From Panonychus citri (Eukaryota; Arthropoda; Arachnida; Trombidiformes; Tetranychidae), in contig NW_026515529.1 of the NCBI RefSeq assembly GCF_014898815.1, positions 297,148 to 361,147 on the forward strand: DNA of 64,000 bases, written 5' to 3'. Numbering within the stretch: position 1 is the first letter of the stretch; every line of letters starts with the position of its first letter. This document shows positions 1-9,680 of this stretch, one piece after another. The notes under the pieces are model-generated. The model did not search any database. It had not been told where the DNA came from and worked only from the letters and a program-made list of their open reading frames with translations. A program made the position numbers and the translations under genes.

Positions 1-450
1 GCCTAAATCATACTTGTGACGACTGAAGATGTTCTGATTATCTGTGAGAAAGTCTTTCATTGCTTTCTGTTCGGCTGTAGTTAAATCTTTCGAGATTCCT
101 TTTCTTATTTCTTGCTGAAAATCTAAAATTGCTTCAGGAAATTCTTCTCTTCTCTGATCTATCTTTCTTTTGATGATTTGTTTATCGTAATCGACTTCAG
201 AGATGTGATTTGCCATCATGGCCCAGAATTGAGGTGGTGGATCAGGTTCATCAAGTGAGACCGCTCGGACTCCGTTCGATGCCTGTCCATCAACTGCAAT
301 TTGATGATGGGTGTGGATTTGAGAAGATGATGATGTTGGTGTTGATGAAGGGCTCGGATGAAAAACAGATTTGTTTTCCGAAAATACGAGGAAAAGCTTG
401 GTTAAATAAATAGTTCCATGTTGAAGGTCCAGGTATGCGCATTGATACTT
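1..450 (-). CDS. Retrotransposon Pol, N-terminal part (partial, +1 frame)
   Basis: The frame with codons at 448-450 down to 1-3 is open from a stop at 451-453 to the window edge. Its first part is low-complexity Ser/Thr/Pro; then come an Ala/Met/Asp-containing linker and a segment (87-1) with the LTxxEQKAMKDFL...NIFSRHKYDLG pattern that precedes the RT domain in Ty3/gypsy elements. Relative to gag-pro it lies in the +1 frame and overlaps it over 290-450, with no Met at its start. Expression would therefore need +1 ribosomal frameshifting, unless this copy carries an indel. The frameshift site was not identified. Confidence 0.6.
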
Positions 451-2449
451 TCATTGGTTCACCATGACGTTGTATCACAAATTGACCTTGAGGAGCAGAG
501 AGAATCGATGTTGAAGTAAGGAACATGAAATTGTGTCCCAGTATCATATCGTAGAGCAGATCGTCGAATACATATAATCGAATTGATCCTTTAAAATAAT
601 CAGGCCAAACTTTTACGTAGATTTGAGTAACACCAATACACGGTTTGGGTTTTGAATTACCATGTAAACCGAAAAAATTGATTGGTTTATAATAAACCTT
701 TAAATTGAGACGATCGGCGATATCTTTTTTGATTAAAGATGTACCAGCGCCTGAGTCTACCATTGCTCTTAATTGTTTAATATTTGGATTATCTTCGATC
801 GAAATATTAATTAACGGGTCGGTAGGATTACCTTGATGAGCAGCGGAGTTTCCCATATGGAAATGCGATTGAACGTTTGAAGCTGATGAATTATCACGAT
901 TTGAAGCGTTACAATCATTTGTGACATGGTCACTTTTGCCACATTTTTCACATTTAGTGTCAGTACCGTTGTTGTTTGTATTGTAGTTTCTTTTACTTGA
1001 GGAACGTTGTCTTTGTTGATAATTAGAGTTGCGATTGTTGTTTCTTTGTTGATTTGATCTCCTTTGCGCTTGATTGTCATTGTTGGTGTTGTTTGTTGAT
1101 GGGGGAGAGTTTGTCGAAGTCGTTGAAGTACCTTGGGGTCTAGAAGCGTTATTAGACTTAGAAAAGAGTCTTCTACTATTTGTAGGAGACGGAAAGGTTT
1201 CATTACTTTTGACAGGGGAATCATTCCATTTAGACATTTGTTCACCAATTTGATCAATTGTTTCGTAGCTACTATCATGAGATAATTTGAATCTAAGCTT
1301 AGGAGGAAGGGTAAAAACAATACACAAGGCGATTGATCTTTCATCTATCTTAGGGTTAATTGTTCGGGCTAAAGCTTTGAACTTCTCGATGTATTTAATA
1401 ACATCAGTTCCTTTTTTGAACTCTGAATTATAAAATTCTGACAAAGCTTTTGATTTTTCTTGCTTACCGATGTAAGTTGATCGAAGACGGGAACAAAGAT
1501 CTTTAAATGAGATCTTCCGATCCTCTTCTATCCACTTTCTCAGCGAAGCATTCATATGTTGAGGTAAATTTACACCTAAAGCACGAATACTATCCTTATT
1601 ATTCAGATCTTTCCAAAAGATTTTATTTTCAATTTCATTTAACCAAGTGTTCAAACTGAGGTTTGAATTGGCGAAGGGAAATTGAATTGTTTCCCAGGAT
1701 AAACAAGCGTTAGTAATAACAACTGGTTTTTCCTTAGGTTTTCTACTTGACCTTGTCCTAACCCTGTTAAGCGGAATTGAATCTATTTCAGATTCTGACT
1801 CAGAATTGAAGAAATTGGGTTCAGGATTCTCTTCTTCATCATCTTCTTCTTCACTAGAGAAATCTTCAAAAACGCTATTAGATGGTTCAACCAATTTAAG
1901 ATAAATTTTCCTTTGATCAGGAAGAAATTCTGTTAAATCTGAAGCACAAAGTGTCTTACCTCTGAAAGCTTGAGCTTTAATTAGAAGCTGAATATGTTTT
2001 TCAGTCATACCTGCAGATCTAAGTTGTTTCATTAGGGTTGGGCATTCCAACCATTTTTCGTTGAATAAGGTATCTTTTTTGAAATCACTTTTATCTTTAA
2101 TGGCTTCGTGATGAAGAGCCATCGAGATTATTGCTTGATTCACTCTTTTTGCGAGGATATTAGGTTTTGAGTCAGCGGGTATACCGACTGCTCGTTGAAA
2201 GATGATCTTGTTGGCGTCATTTGAGGCCCAATCTACTGCAGTGATCTGATGAGACATTGTGGTATTGACAACAAGAGTGTGAGTGCTGTTGGTTGATGAA
2301 TACGATGAAGATGATGGTGATGTTGGAAGAGCAAGTTGTTGTGTTGGAGGAAAAATAGACTCTAATAACTGTTGATTAGATTGTTCGGAGAGATCAAGGA
2401 TTTGTTCTGAAGATGATGTTGGATCAGTTAATGATGTTGGATCAGACAT
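290..2449 (-). CDS. Retrotransposon Gag-protease polyprotein
   Basis: The 719-residue ORF encodes the structural Gag and an aspartic protease. Residues about 1-210 are Ser/Thr-rich and then acidic. About 265-370 resembles the retrotransposon gag capsid family (Trp- and Leu-rich helical stretch, LNTWLNEIENKIF to KYIEKFKALART). A Gln/Asn/Arg-rich linker leads to one zinc knuckle, C-x2-C-x4-H-x4-C, at about 498-511, for nucleic-acid binding. The retropepsin active site DSGAGTS is at about 562-568, followed by the hydrophobic flap and the ILGHNFM motif typical of these proteases. The start is the first Met after the leader; a short upstream ORF at 2497-2715 merely crosses the PBS and LTR. Pol continues in another frame, overlapping the last 160 bases. 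Confidence 0.85.
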   Translation of the reverse strand: MSDPTSLTDPTSSSEQILDLSEQSNQQLLESIFPPTQQLALPTSPSSSSYSSTNSTHTLVVNTTMSHQITAVDWASNDANKIIFQRAVGIPADSKPNILAKRVNQAIISMALHHEAIKDKSDFKKDTLFNEKWLECPTLMKQLRSAGMTEKHIQLLIKAQAFRGKTLCASDLTEFLPDQRKIYLKLVEPSNSVFEDFSSEEEDDEEENPEPNFFNSESESEIDSIPLNRVRTRSSRKPKEKPVVITNACLSWETIQFPFANSNLSLNTWLNEIENKIFWKDLNNKDSIRALGVNLPQHMNASLRKWIEEDRKISFKDLCSRLRSTYIGKQEKSKALSEFYNSEFKKGTDVIKYIEKFKALARTINPKIDERSIALCIVFTLPPKLRFKLSHDSSYETIDQIGEQMSKWNDSPVKSNETFPSPTNSRRLFSKSNNASRPQGTSTTSTNSPPSTNNTNNDNQAQRRSNQQRNNNRNSNYQQRQRSSSKRNYNTNNNGTDTKCEKCGKSDHVTNDCNASNRDNSSASNVQSHFHMGNSAAHQGNPTDPLINISIEDNPNIKQLRAMVDSGAGTSLIKKDIADRLNLKVYYKPINFFGLHGNSKPKPCIGVTQIYVKVWPDYFKGSIRLYVFDDLLYDMILGHNFMFLTSTSILSAPQGQFVIQRHGEPMKVSMRIPGPSTWNYLFNQAFPRIFGKQICFSSEPFINTNIIIFSNPHPSSNCS

Positions 2450-2644
2450 AAAGTTATTTTATCACAAGACACAATTTACAAAAGCTTAAAGCTTAATTAA
2501 CAAACGGTATGAATTTGAACTATCACCACGTTGAAAACACGTTTCCAAATAGACACAGAGGAAAAAGGAAAAGGAAATTGACCCAAAGCGATCGCTCTGT
2601 AGTCTATAGGTAGTAACAATGAAGGGAGGGGGAAAAAACAAGAA

Positions 2645-2659
2645 CCGGCATCTCCACCA
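2645..2659 (-). other. Primer-binding site complementary to tRNA-Ala 3' end
   Basis: The plus strand reads CCGGCATCTCCACCA, which is the usual 3' end of eukaryotic nuclear tRNA-Ala including its CCA tail (recalled from tRNA families, not searched). On the element's own strand this gives a 15-nt PBS starting TGG, two bases inside the LTR end. This fixes the orientation and the LTR boundary. Confidence 0.75.
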
Positions 2660-2661
2660 TT

Positions 2662-3096
2662 TGTAAGAGACTTGACAAGAACTCTAAAGGGTCGGATCTT
2701 CTTAATTAATTCCACTCTTCATTGAGTAACAAATAACAATTAATTATTTACCCAATTTTAATTTATTGATATAAATATTCTGGCGTATGTAACAATTAAA
2801 GGTTTCATAGGAAAACGTGTAGATTAGTAATAAAGAGGAAACAGTAAAGATGGGACTAACTGTAGTTAATTATACGTGGGGTGAGAAGTGACTGAGGATC
2901 AAGTAATTGATACTGAGTGATCAATGATGATAAGGATGATGAAGTATTTAAGGAGTTTGCAAAGGAAACGGAAATACTGTAATGTATTGCACAATAATAA
3001 TAACATGATTAAAAAGGGGAAAGAGAGAGTTGATTTGTATGGCAAAGAATGACAAAATAAGGTTAAGAGGGAACATTATGAGTTACACCCCTTACA
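2662..3096 (-). repeat. 5' LTR of the retrotransposon (about 435 bp)
   Basis: On the plus strand the segment begins TGTAAG and ends CTTACA, a perfect 6-bp terminal inverted repeat of the TG...CA type. It stops two bases from the primer-binding site, as expected for a 5' LTR. On the minus strand an AATAAA lies at 2767-2762, about 100 bp from the inner LTR edge, and could be the LTR polyadenylation signal. The outer boundary is inferred from the terminal repeat only, because the matching 3' LTR is off the window. Confidence 0.7.
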
Positions 3097-5468
3097 ATTG
3101 TAAATTGTTACCATTTATTTTTTTTCCAACCTTAATCATAATCAATTATTATATACTTAATTACATTGATTTGATAGGTTAATTGTTTGGAAAATGTTTA
3201 ATCATTATGAATGTAAACTGATCATTATCATTGGCAGGGATTGATATTTAATTATGATTAATAAAATCAATGTAAACATTGGAGTTGATTAATTTTCATT
3301 ATCATTATTAGTTTAATTATCCCAAGGTAATCAAGCTTTTCTCACAGTTAATATTTGATATTCCAACTAATCAACTAATTAATTGTTATTCTACTCATCA
3401 TTATCATCTACCAGTTAATTGATATTTAGAAATTGTGTTAACCTTTAACAATTAAGTTTCCATGGTAACAAATCAAAAAGTTACGAATTTTTTTCTCGAA
3501 CTTGGAATTTTTTTTCGTCAATCAATATTAATATAAGAAGTTGATTCAACCCTTAATTGTTGGTAATTGTCAAAGGTTAATCAACTCTTTCGAGAGATTT
3601 GTTTTCAATTAAATATCAACAATTTAATTTCACTCTACAATAATCAACAACTTGGTTAAAGGTTATCAATGTTTGGGTGAAAGTTAATTGTAATTAAAGT
3701 TGATTATTAGAGGGGGAAGATTATTTTTCAGTTAATTTATTGATCATTAAGTTGATTGTGAAGACAATTTGTTTATCATTTTAATCACAATTTATGATGA
3801 AAAACATGATTCCTGTCATTCAATTAGTTTTAATTAAATTTTCCTTCCGATGTTGATTGTAATTGTACAACAACAACAACATTTGATTGTCAATAAATGT
3901 AAATATATTGATTTGATTTGAATTTTTTGTTAACTCTGATGATCAAGAAATGATTAAGAAAAGTGATTAAAGTTTAGTTAGCAATTGAGTTAATGGTTTA
4001 AAAATGATCACAGTTATTAATTGTTAATCAAATTGTTTACATGTTACTCTGGTCTTGCTGTTTAAATTGTATTGCAATTAAAAATTGTTTATCTAGATTG
4101 TTGATCAATGTTGTTAAATTGGGTCACTAAATTGTAATAATTGGTTACTGTTAATATTGATTGTGTCTTCGTTGATTGTTGTTAAATTGTTTGACCAACC
4201 AGACTTAAAGTTAATCATAATAGTAAGACAATTGAAAATGTCAATCAAATTTGATTAATATTATTTCAGTCTAAGGATATTTAATTTTGATTATAATCTG
4301 TTAACTGTCAACTGGTTTTCATATATTAATATGAAAACAATTAAACCTAAACCACAATTAAATAATAATAATGCCAACGATTAAGAAAAATTGAACAGCA
4401 ACAATTAACTTAATGATTTGAAAATGATCATGAAATTGAACCAAATTAAAAACATAAACTTAATCGTCTCATTGATTAGTAATAACATTTTGTTTTTGAC
4501 AATCAAATTAATCAAAAACAATTAATTGGTACAAGATTTTTGTCAAGACGGTCACAATTATGACAGTTAATCAGTTAATCAGTTAATCAACCATAAGGTT
4601 GACAATTAAGACCATTAATCATATGTTTTCAATGTCAGAACAGAAAATTATTTAATCAACAACTAATAAGAAACATGTCACAACAATTTACTGATTGTGA
4701 TTAAAGGGAATGGGAAAAGGTGCTAATCAATTAAATTTAATCATTATAAATGATAATCAACATGGAATCGCAATCAGTTAACTAATAATATGGATAATCA
4801 AATTTAGATGAAAATAACTTTCATCGTAATAATATTTATGATGATTAACAATTTAATCATTTGATCACCGGAACTAATAATAAACTGATGAAATGATGTA
4901 ACAATATCATGATGATAAACTAATGGTGATCAATAAATTGTCAACAATTTAACGATTATACGAGTAATCAACAGTCTATGATGGCAGAACTAAATTAAAT
5001 TTAATCATCACCATCATCTTTATGCTTAATCAAGCTGAAGATGATTGTTGAAACCTTTGTATCCATTTGATTGTCAGCAATTAGTTTGATTTTTTTTTAT
5101 ACTGTTGTTGATATCAACAAGGTCAATGAATTGATTGAATGTAATTGTTGACCAAATCGAGTCAAAAATCTGTTTCTTAATCAGTGTCAATGAACAATAA
5201 TCAGTTAATCATATTAATTATAATAATACAATCTAAATACAAATCAGCTGATTAACCAGTAAATCGTAATAGCAACAATTTAAATAACTAAAGTGTCAAA
5301 ATTATGATAGTGATTAATCAAAATTATCTCATGAAAGTTAAAATTCATTCACACCAAAAGTGTCCGATTAAAAAAGTTAATCAAGTAAGTGATTAGTGAA
5401 TTGTAAATAATGAAAACATTGGGAAAAGGGTTAATTGTTGAGGATAAGTAAGTGATTGATTTAATTAC
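3097..5468. other. AT-rich non-coding stretch (probable GPCR intron)
   Basis: No ORF of coding character is seen. The sequence is dominated by TTAATTGT/ACAATTAA-like words and includes a short tandem run of cagttaat at about 4564-4589. Because the GPCR exon at 5469-6064 ends in a splice donor pointing into this stretch, it is most simply read as intron. Confidence 0.5.
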
Positions 5469-6064
5469 CTTTCAAAACAAATCGCCACCAATGTTAATAC
5501 ACTGGTGAATACGATGACCGTTTGAAGGTAAAGCAAAGCAGTGCAAAGGTCATCGTTGAGAATTGACCATGATGGTGGAGCAATTAACTCAATTAGCTTA
5601 ATTGGTGCGACGAAAAATCCAACCAGAGAGTCACAAATTGCTAAATTAACAATATAATAATTAACAACCGTTTGCATCTTACGATTAAAAATAACGGTTC
5701 CGATTACAATTAAATTGCCAACCAGTGAAAAAATGATCACAATTAAATAGAGGATGATGAATATTGAACAAATCAAATTAATCTGAGTGAAATCAAGATA
5801 TTCAGGATCTGTGATTATCGTTGAATTTGATTCATCACTTTGATTATATTCAATAAAAAGGTTTTCATTGATTTGTTCATTAGAGTTAATTTGATTATCA
5901 TCATTTTCACTAATCACTTGAGAATCAGTTGTTAAGTAATTGTAAGAAGTTGTGTTGATTATTAAATTGATTAATCCATTGGTAGTTAAAGTTGCTGGTT
6001 TTGTTGTTGTTGATTGGATTTTAATTGTTACGCTTGTTGGAAAAGTTAAATTTCTGTTAATCAT
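5469..6064 (-). CDS. Class A (rhodopsin-like) GPCR, first coding exon (partial)
   Basis: About 198 residues are encoded before a splice donor (GAAAG|GTAATT) at 5468. Residues 1-95 form a Ser/Thr/Asn-rich extracellular N-terminus with several N-x-S/T sites. TM1 follows, with the conserved GN of LVGNLIVIGTV. TM2 contains NLAICDSLVGF with the sodium-site Asp (2.50). Extracellular loop 1 has a Trp (PPSWS), and TM3 starts with the disulfide Cys (DDLCTALLYLQ) and ends at CFER, an E/DRY-type motif interrupted by the intron. The loop and motif pattern suits a peptide or amine receptor, but the ligand cannot be assigned. The exons for TM4-TM7 are not visible and must lie beyond 5469 to the left, possibly past the retrotransposon. 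Confidence 0.85.
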
Positions 6065-6666
6065 TTGAATCTTTGGGCAAAATTAATCACTAAATGATTA
6101 AGAAACTGCGTTTAAATTGTTAGTTGATGATCAACATGATAATGAGAACGATGATGAGGATGATTATCGACTGAACGATTTACTGAACATCATTGAACTG
6201 AGAATTTATATTTTCCTTCTCGAATTGAGTCGATGCTTAGAACTTTTTTTTCTCTCTCACTTTCGAGCAAACTCTTAGTTAGAACTTTTTTCGGTGGAAT
6301 TTTTTTTTCTTCCTCATGATTATTACATGAATTCTTATGAAAAGGAAACTGTTGATTTTCTTGAACATCATATCGAACTTATGATTCTATGTTTACTTTT
6401 ATAATGTTTAGAACTTTTTTCTCTTGTTTTTTTCTTCATTTTTTTCGAAAACGGAAATTCGAGGAAAAGTTAAGAACTTTTCTTGTAAAAAAGAGGAAAA
6501 ATTGGGAAAATAAACAGTTGATCAGATTGATTGTTGTGAAATGAAATTATTGATTTATTAATGATACTAATAATGATAATTGGTTATAATTAAACAAATT
6601 GCATTTTGAAATCTGAGTTTGTTGTTTTGTGTTTTTTTTTGTTGGTGTTTTATTTGTGTGTGACAT

Positions 6667-7365
6667 TTACCAAGCGGTAGCGTAAGGGGCAGCGTAACCA
6701 TGGGCTGCGAATGGGGCGTAAGCGTATGGGGCAGCGGGGATGGCAGTAAGAGCTTGGTGTTTGGTGATGGTGGCAACTGGAACTGAGGTTGGCACGTATC
6801 CATTTCGGACTATTGATGGACCTTCTTGGTAGGTGGTGTATCCAGGTCGGGTAACTGTGTATTGGGCAACAGCGGGAATGGCATAGGTGGCACCTAAAGA
6901 TACACAAATAAAGATGATGATGATGAGAATGATGAGAATGATGATTGATGGTCAGTTTGATGTAAACAAGAGCACAGACACAAGGAAAGGGAGTGAATGA
7001 GGATGAGGGTTTAGGTGGGATCACTTTTGGTCACAAGGTGGAGGTCAGTTGGTGGGAGGTTTACATACCTGGAGTTGACCAGTCTGATCGGGTGAATCGT
7101 GATTCTGGGACATTGAAAGCGTGTTGGGTGATTCCGGTTTTAACTACTGTTGGAATTGAAACTGGAGCTTGAGCGACACCAGTAACGATGGCGGCGGCTG
7201 GAGCGTGGATGTAGCTACCGTAGGCAACTGAGAAGAGAACTGCGAAAATGATCTGAGAATTGGGAAGAGAAACAAGATGAAAAGAAGATAAATTAACAGC
7301 ACAATTTAGATGATTAAAGAAATTAACAAATATCAATTGAAATATTAATTTACCATTGATTGCAT
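6667..7365 (-). CDS. Ala/Pro/Val-rich cuticle protein (left member of inverted pair)
   Basis: Three exons, 7365-7354, 7252-7069 and 6893-6667, join in phase to 140 residues. The four-codon first exon (MQSM) plus the start of exon 2 ([12 protein letters not shown]) form a signal peptide. The mature part is rich in Ala, Pro, Val and Tyr, with AAPYA/APYAYAPFAAHG-type repeats, and ends AAPYATAW. No cysteines and no Rebers-Riddiford consensus are seen, so it belongs with low-complexity structural cuticle proteins secreted by the epidermis. A minus-strand AATAAA is at 6654-6649, just after the stop. A TATA box lies 131 bp upstream of the ATG. The paralogue at 14170-15102 shares the first exon, the first intron position, the signal peptide and the promoter in head-to-head orientation. 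Confidence 0.85.
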
Positions 7366-7465
7366 GTTGAGTTTTGTTTGTGTTTGTTGATTTCTCGTTG
7401 AAATGAAAATGAAAAGTTTTTTTGTCTATTTGTTTTACTCTTGGGATAACCGCTAATCCGAATGG

Positions 7466-7496
7466 CCTGAGAATCCAACTAACGCTACTTTATATA
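7466..7496 (-). promoter_or_regulatory. Core promoter (TATA + initiator) of left cuticle gene
   Basis: On the minus strand TATATAAAG occupies 7496-7488 and a TCAGG initiator-like motif 7470-7466; the presumed start A (7468) is 28 nt from the first T. The same pair with the same spacing occurs at the right cuticle gene, followed in both by GGCCATTCGG. Conservation between the two diverged genes supports function. Confidence 0.65.
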
Positions 7497-7810
7497 CTGA
7501 TCGGCCTGTGTCCACACCCATGTCCATTCGTTAGTATTTTTCACAAGGTCAACTCCATCCCTCTCACTCACTCACTTTTACTCTCTTACATCAGATTCTT
7601 GATATTAACTTTGATACTTTTAATTTCTTTCCTTTTTCAAAGGGAATTGGAAAAAGAAAGAGAAAATTCTGAACACCTCCTCCCAATCATCTCTTTCTTT
7701 TCTTCTTCTTCTTTCCTTACTATTTTCCCTTTTAGATGCGAAACACGAGCAAAGAAAGAGAAAGAAAGAGATGAGGATGATAAAGAGATGAAAAAAGAGA
7801 AAGTATCAGT

Positions 7811-7819
<9 letters not shown>

Positions 7820-7851
<32 letters not shown>
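7820..7851. repeat. (GA)n microsatellite
   Basis: About 16 GA units lie in a broader purine-rich stretch (7640-7900). The ORFs reported across it on both strands are repeat artefacts. Confidence 0.85.
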
Positions 7852-7853
<2 letters not shown>

Positions 7854-9392
7854 TCGAGGGTGGGGATAAGTGAGCAAAAGTGAGAGAAGAAGATCAAGAT
7901 GAAAGGATGATGATGAAAACGAACTCAATCATTTTATCTTCTTCCTCTTTCTTTTTTTTCTCTCTCTCTCTCTTCTCCATCTTCATCTATTCTTTCTTCT
8001 CTATCTTTCTCTTTTTCTTTTCATCATCTCAAAAATCTGAATAAGAAAGAGAAACCGAAAGAACCGAAAAATTCCAGGTCAATATCATTTTTTTTCTGTA
8101 GATGAACAACTTTTCCTGCCACTTCGATAGCCGAACTCATTGGGCTTCGCTCGAGGTCATTCAGGGTGAACCGAGCCTTTCAATCCTATTTTTCATCCTC
8201 CTCTTCACCATTATCATCAATTTTGCATCAGAAAAATAAGAAAAAAAAACTCGTTTCAATTTAAGGCGAAATAGGAAGAAGATGAAAAAAGACGAAAATC
8301 GAAAGGAAAATTAAATTTTCGAACGTAAGAAAAAGCCTTCGTTCTAACGATCGCTTTTTCCCTCTCAATCATCTCTTTCTTTTCTTGATCTACATCTTTC
8401 TTATCATCATTTAGCTCTTTCTCTTCATCATCTTTCTCTTTCTCTTTCTCTTTCTCTTTCTTCATCATCCTTCCTCACTCCACCTTAATCTAATCAAAAA
8501 CAACTAAATCATTGCAAAATCTGCACCATTTTTGGTTAACTAATTAACTAATCACTATCATTCCAAATCAATGATGTTAATCAACTAAATCATCATCAAA
8601 AATTATAAACTAATCATCAAACTAAATCATAATTGTCATCCTTGTCCACCTTCAACTCCAAGCAACAAAATTTCATCCACAAAATTGACTTAATTTAAAT
8701 CGACTGTCAAACAATTAAAGCAAATTTTTTCGTACAAATTTTGATTAATTGATATTAGATAAATTGTATGGTGCTATTACCTTAATCGTGGATTAGTTAG
8801 TGCGTCATAAAGACCCTGAGAAAACCCTCACGAGTTAATGTTCAATTTTCCATTTTGACGTAACAATTAACAGACAAACAATTTAAACGAGACACGAGTT
8901 TCTAATAGTAATACAATTAACTATTCACACAATTAAAACCCTTCACAATCCCAGTCTCTCTCTCTCTCTCTCATCCAACATAATCTATTATCATAATCAT
9001 TAGTATCATTACCCCAACGATCAACGTACACAATCATAATAACAACAAAGCTACACTCAAATAATCATAATTAACCCTCGGGCAATTAAATTCCAGCCTT
9101 TAACTATCCAACTAACTAACTACAAACCTAATCTGTAACTAGATTTTTTTTATATTCAAAATCAGGGTTTTTTCAATTTCATCAGAAGCCCAGAGTGACC
9201 AACGCCCAGTTTGTATACACCCAATCAAATATCACAATATAATCATGCTAATAATTATAATCATCATCATCATCATCATCATCATCAGAATCAGAATCAG
9301 CATCGGCATCGGCATCAACAACAATCAATATATTAATCAGCCTAATCATAATATAGTCAAAACAATCAAGGTCAAGATTAAAAGTCACACAT

Positions 9393-9593
9393 TTAAGATG
9401 AAAAATTAAATAAAAATTTAAATGATTTAAGATCTACTTGATTTGATTTGCGAAATCAAGATCTTGGGTTCAACTAATCCAACTTGGTGAATACACTTTG
9501 CGATTTAATCTTCCAATCAATTGATCTTTGGATCAATCGATTTCAGCTTCTAATCTCGGTTGGTGAATACGGGCCTTAAGATGAAAAATTAAA
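9393..9593. repeat. 183-bp insertion in the left arm bounded by 18-bp direct repeats
   Basis: The word TTAAGATGAAAAATTAAA occurs at 9393-9410 and again at 9576-9593. The right arm has it once (about 12173-12187 in reverse complement) and lacks the intervening bases. The inserted stretch holds two related copies of a TTGGTGAATAC-containing unit. It could be a small insertion with an 18-bp target duplication, a tandem duplication, or a deletion from the right arm by recombination between the repeats. Confidence 0.65.
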
Positions 9594-9680
9594 CTTTTTC
9601 ACTTCGGGATTAGTGTTAATTATAATCATTATTTTACTAGTTGGGATTACCATTCATGATTAAACCATCAATCTTGATCA

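Larger units (their letters stand above)
1..3096 (-). mobile_element. Ty3/gypsy-type LTR retrotransposon, 5' part (cut by window edge)
   Basis: Reading on the minus strand the order is LTR (3096-2662), primer-binding site (2659-2645), leader, gag-protease ORF (2449-290) and the start of pol (450 to the window edge). A CCHC knuckle followed by a retropepsin DSGAGTS motif, then a segment at 87-1 resembling the lead-in to the reverse transcriptase of Ty3/gypsy elements (ending in YDLG), fits Metaviridae-type organisation. The second LTR, RT, RNase H and integrase lie outside the window, so target-site duplication and intactness cannot be judged. The gag-pro frame has no internal stop over 719 codons, which suggests a young copy. 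Confidence 0.85.
7400..9680 (+). repeat. Left arm of large inverted duplication (upstream of left cuticle gene)
   Basis: Reverse-complement matches to the right arm were seen by eye at: promoter 7400-7560 with 13990-14170; 8461-8650 with 13115-13318; 8840-8940 with 12655-12740; 8938-9410 with 12182-12632; and 9576-9680 with 12050-12200. The block from about 8970 to 9360 is nearly identical to its partner; others are diverged or differ by indels (the right arm is about 200 bp longer between 12660 and 13115). The CT/GA-rich stretch 7570-8460 has a similar counterpart at 13310-13960, but alignment there is not reliable. No gene is seen within the arm. Confidence 0.85.

Noticed and set aside
811..1344. 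177-codon minus-strand ORF
   Set aside because: It lies entirely inside the gag-protease ORF in another frame and has no domain of its own.
2497..2715. Minus-strand ORF of 72 codons upstream of gag
   Set aside because: It crosses the primer-binding site and the LTR edge, so it is chance coding of the leader.
7422..7897. Overlapping ORFs on both strands over the purine/pyrimidine tract
   Set aside because: They are translated simple repeats (Arg/Glu and Ser/Leu alternation) upstream of a cuticle promoter.
9240..9310. Possible CRISPR-like or satellite array (ATC and CAGAAT/CATCGG runs)
   Set aside because: It is a compound microsatellite, not spaced repeats, and it is simply mirrored in the other palindrome arm.
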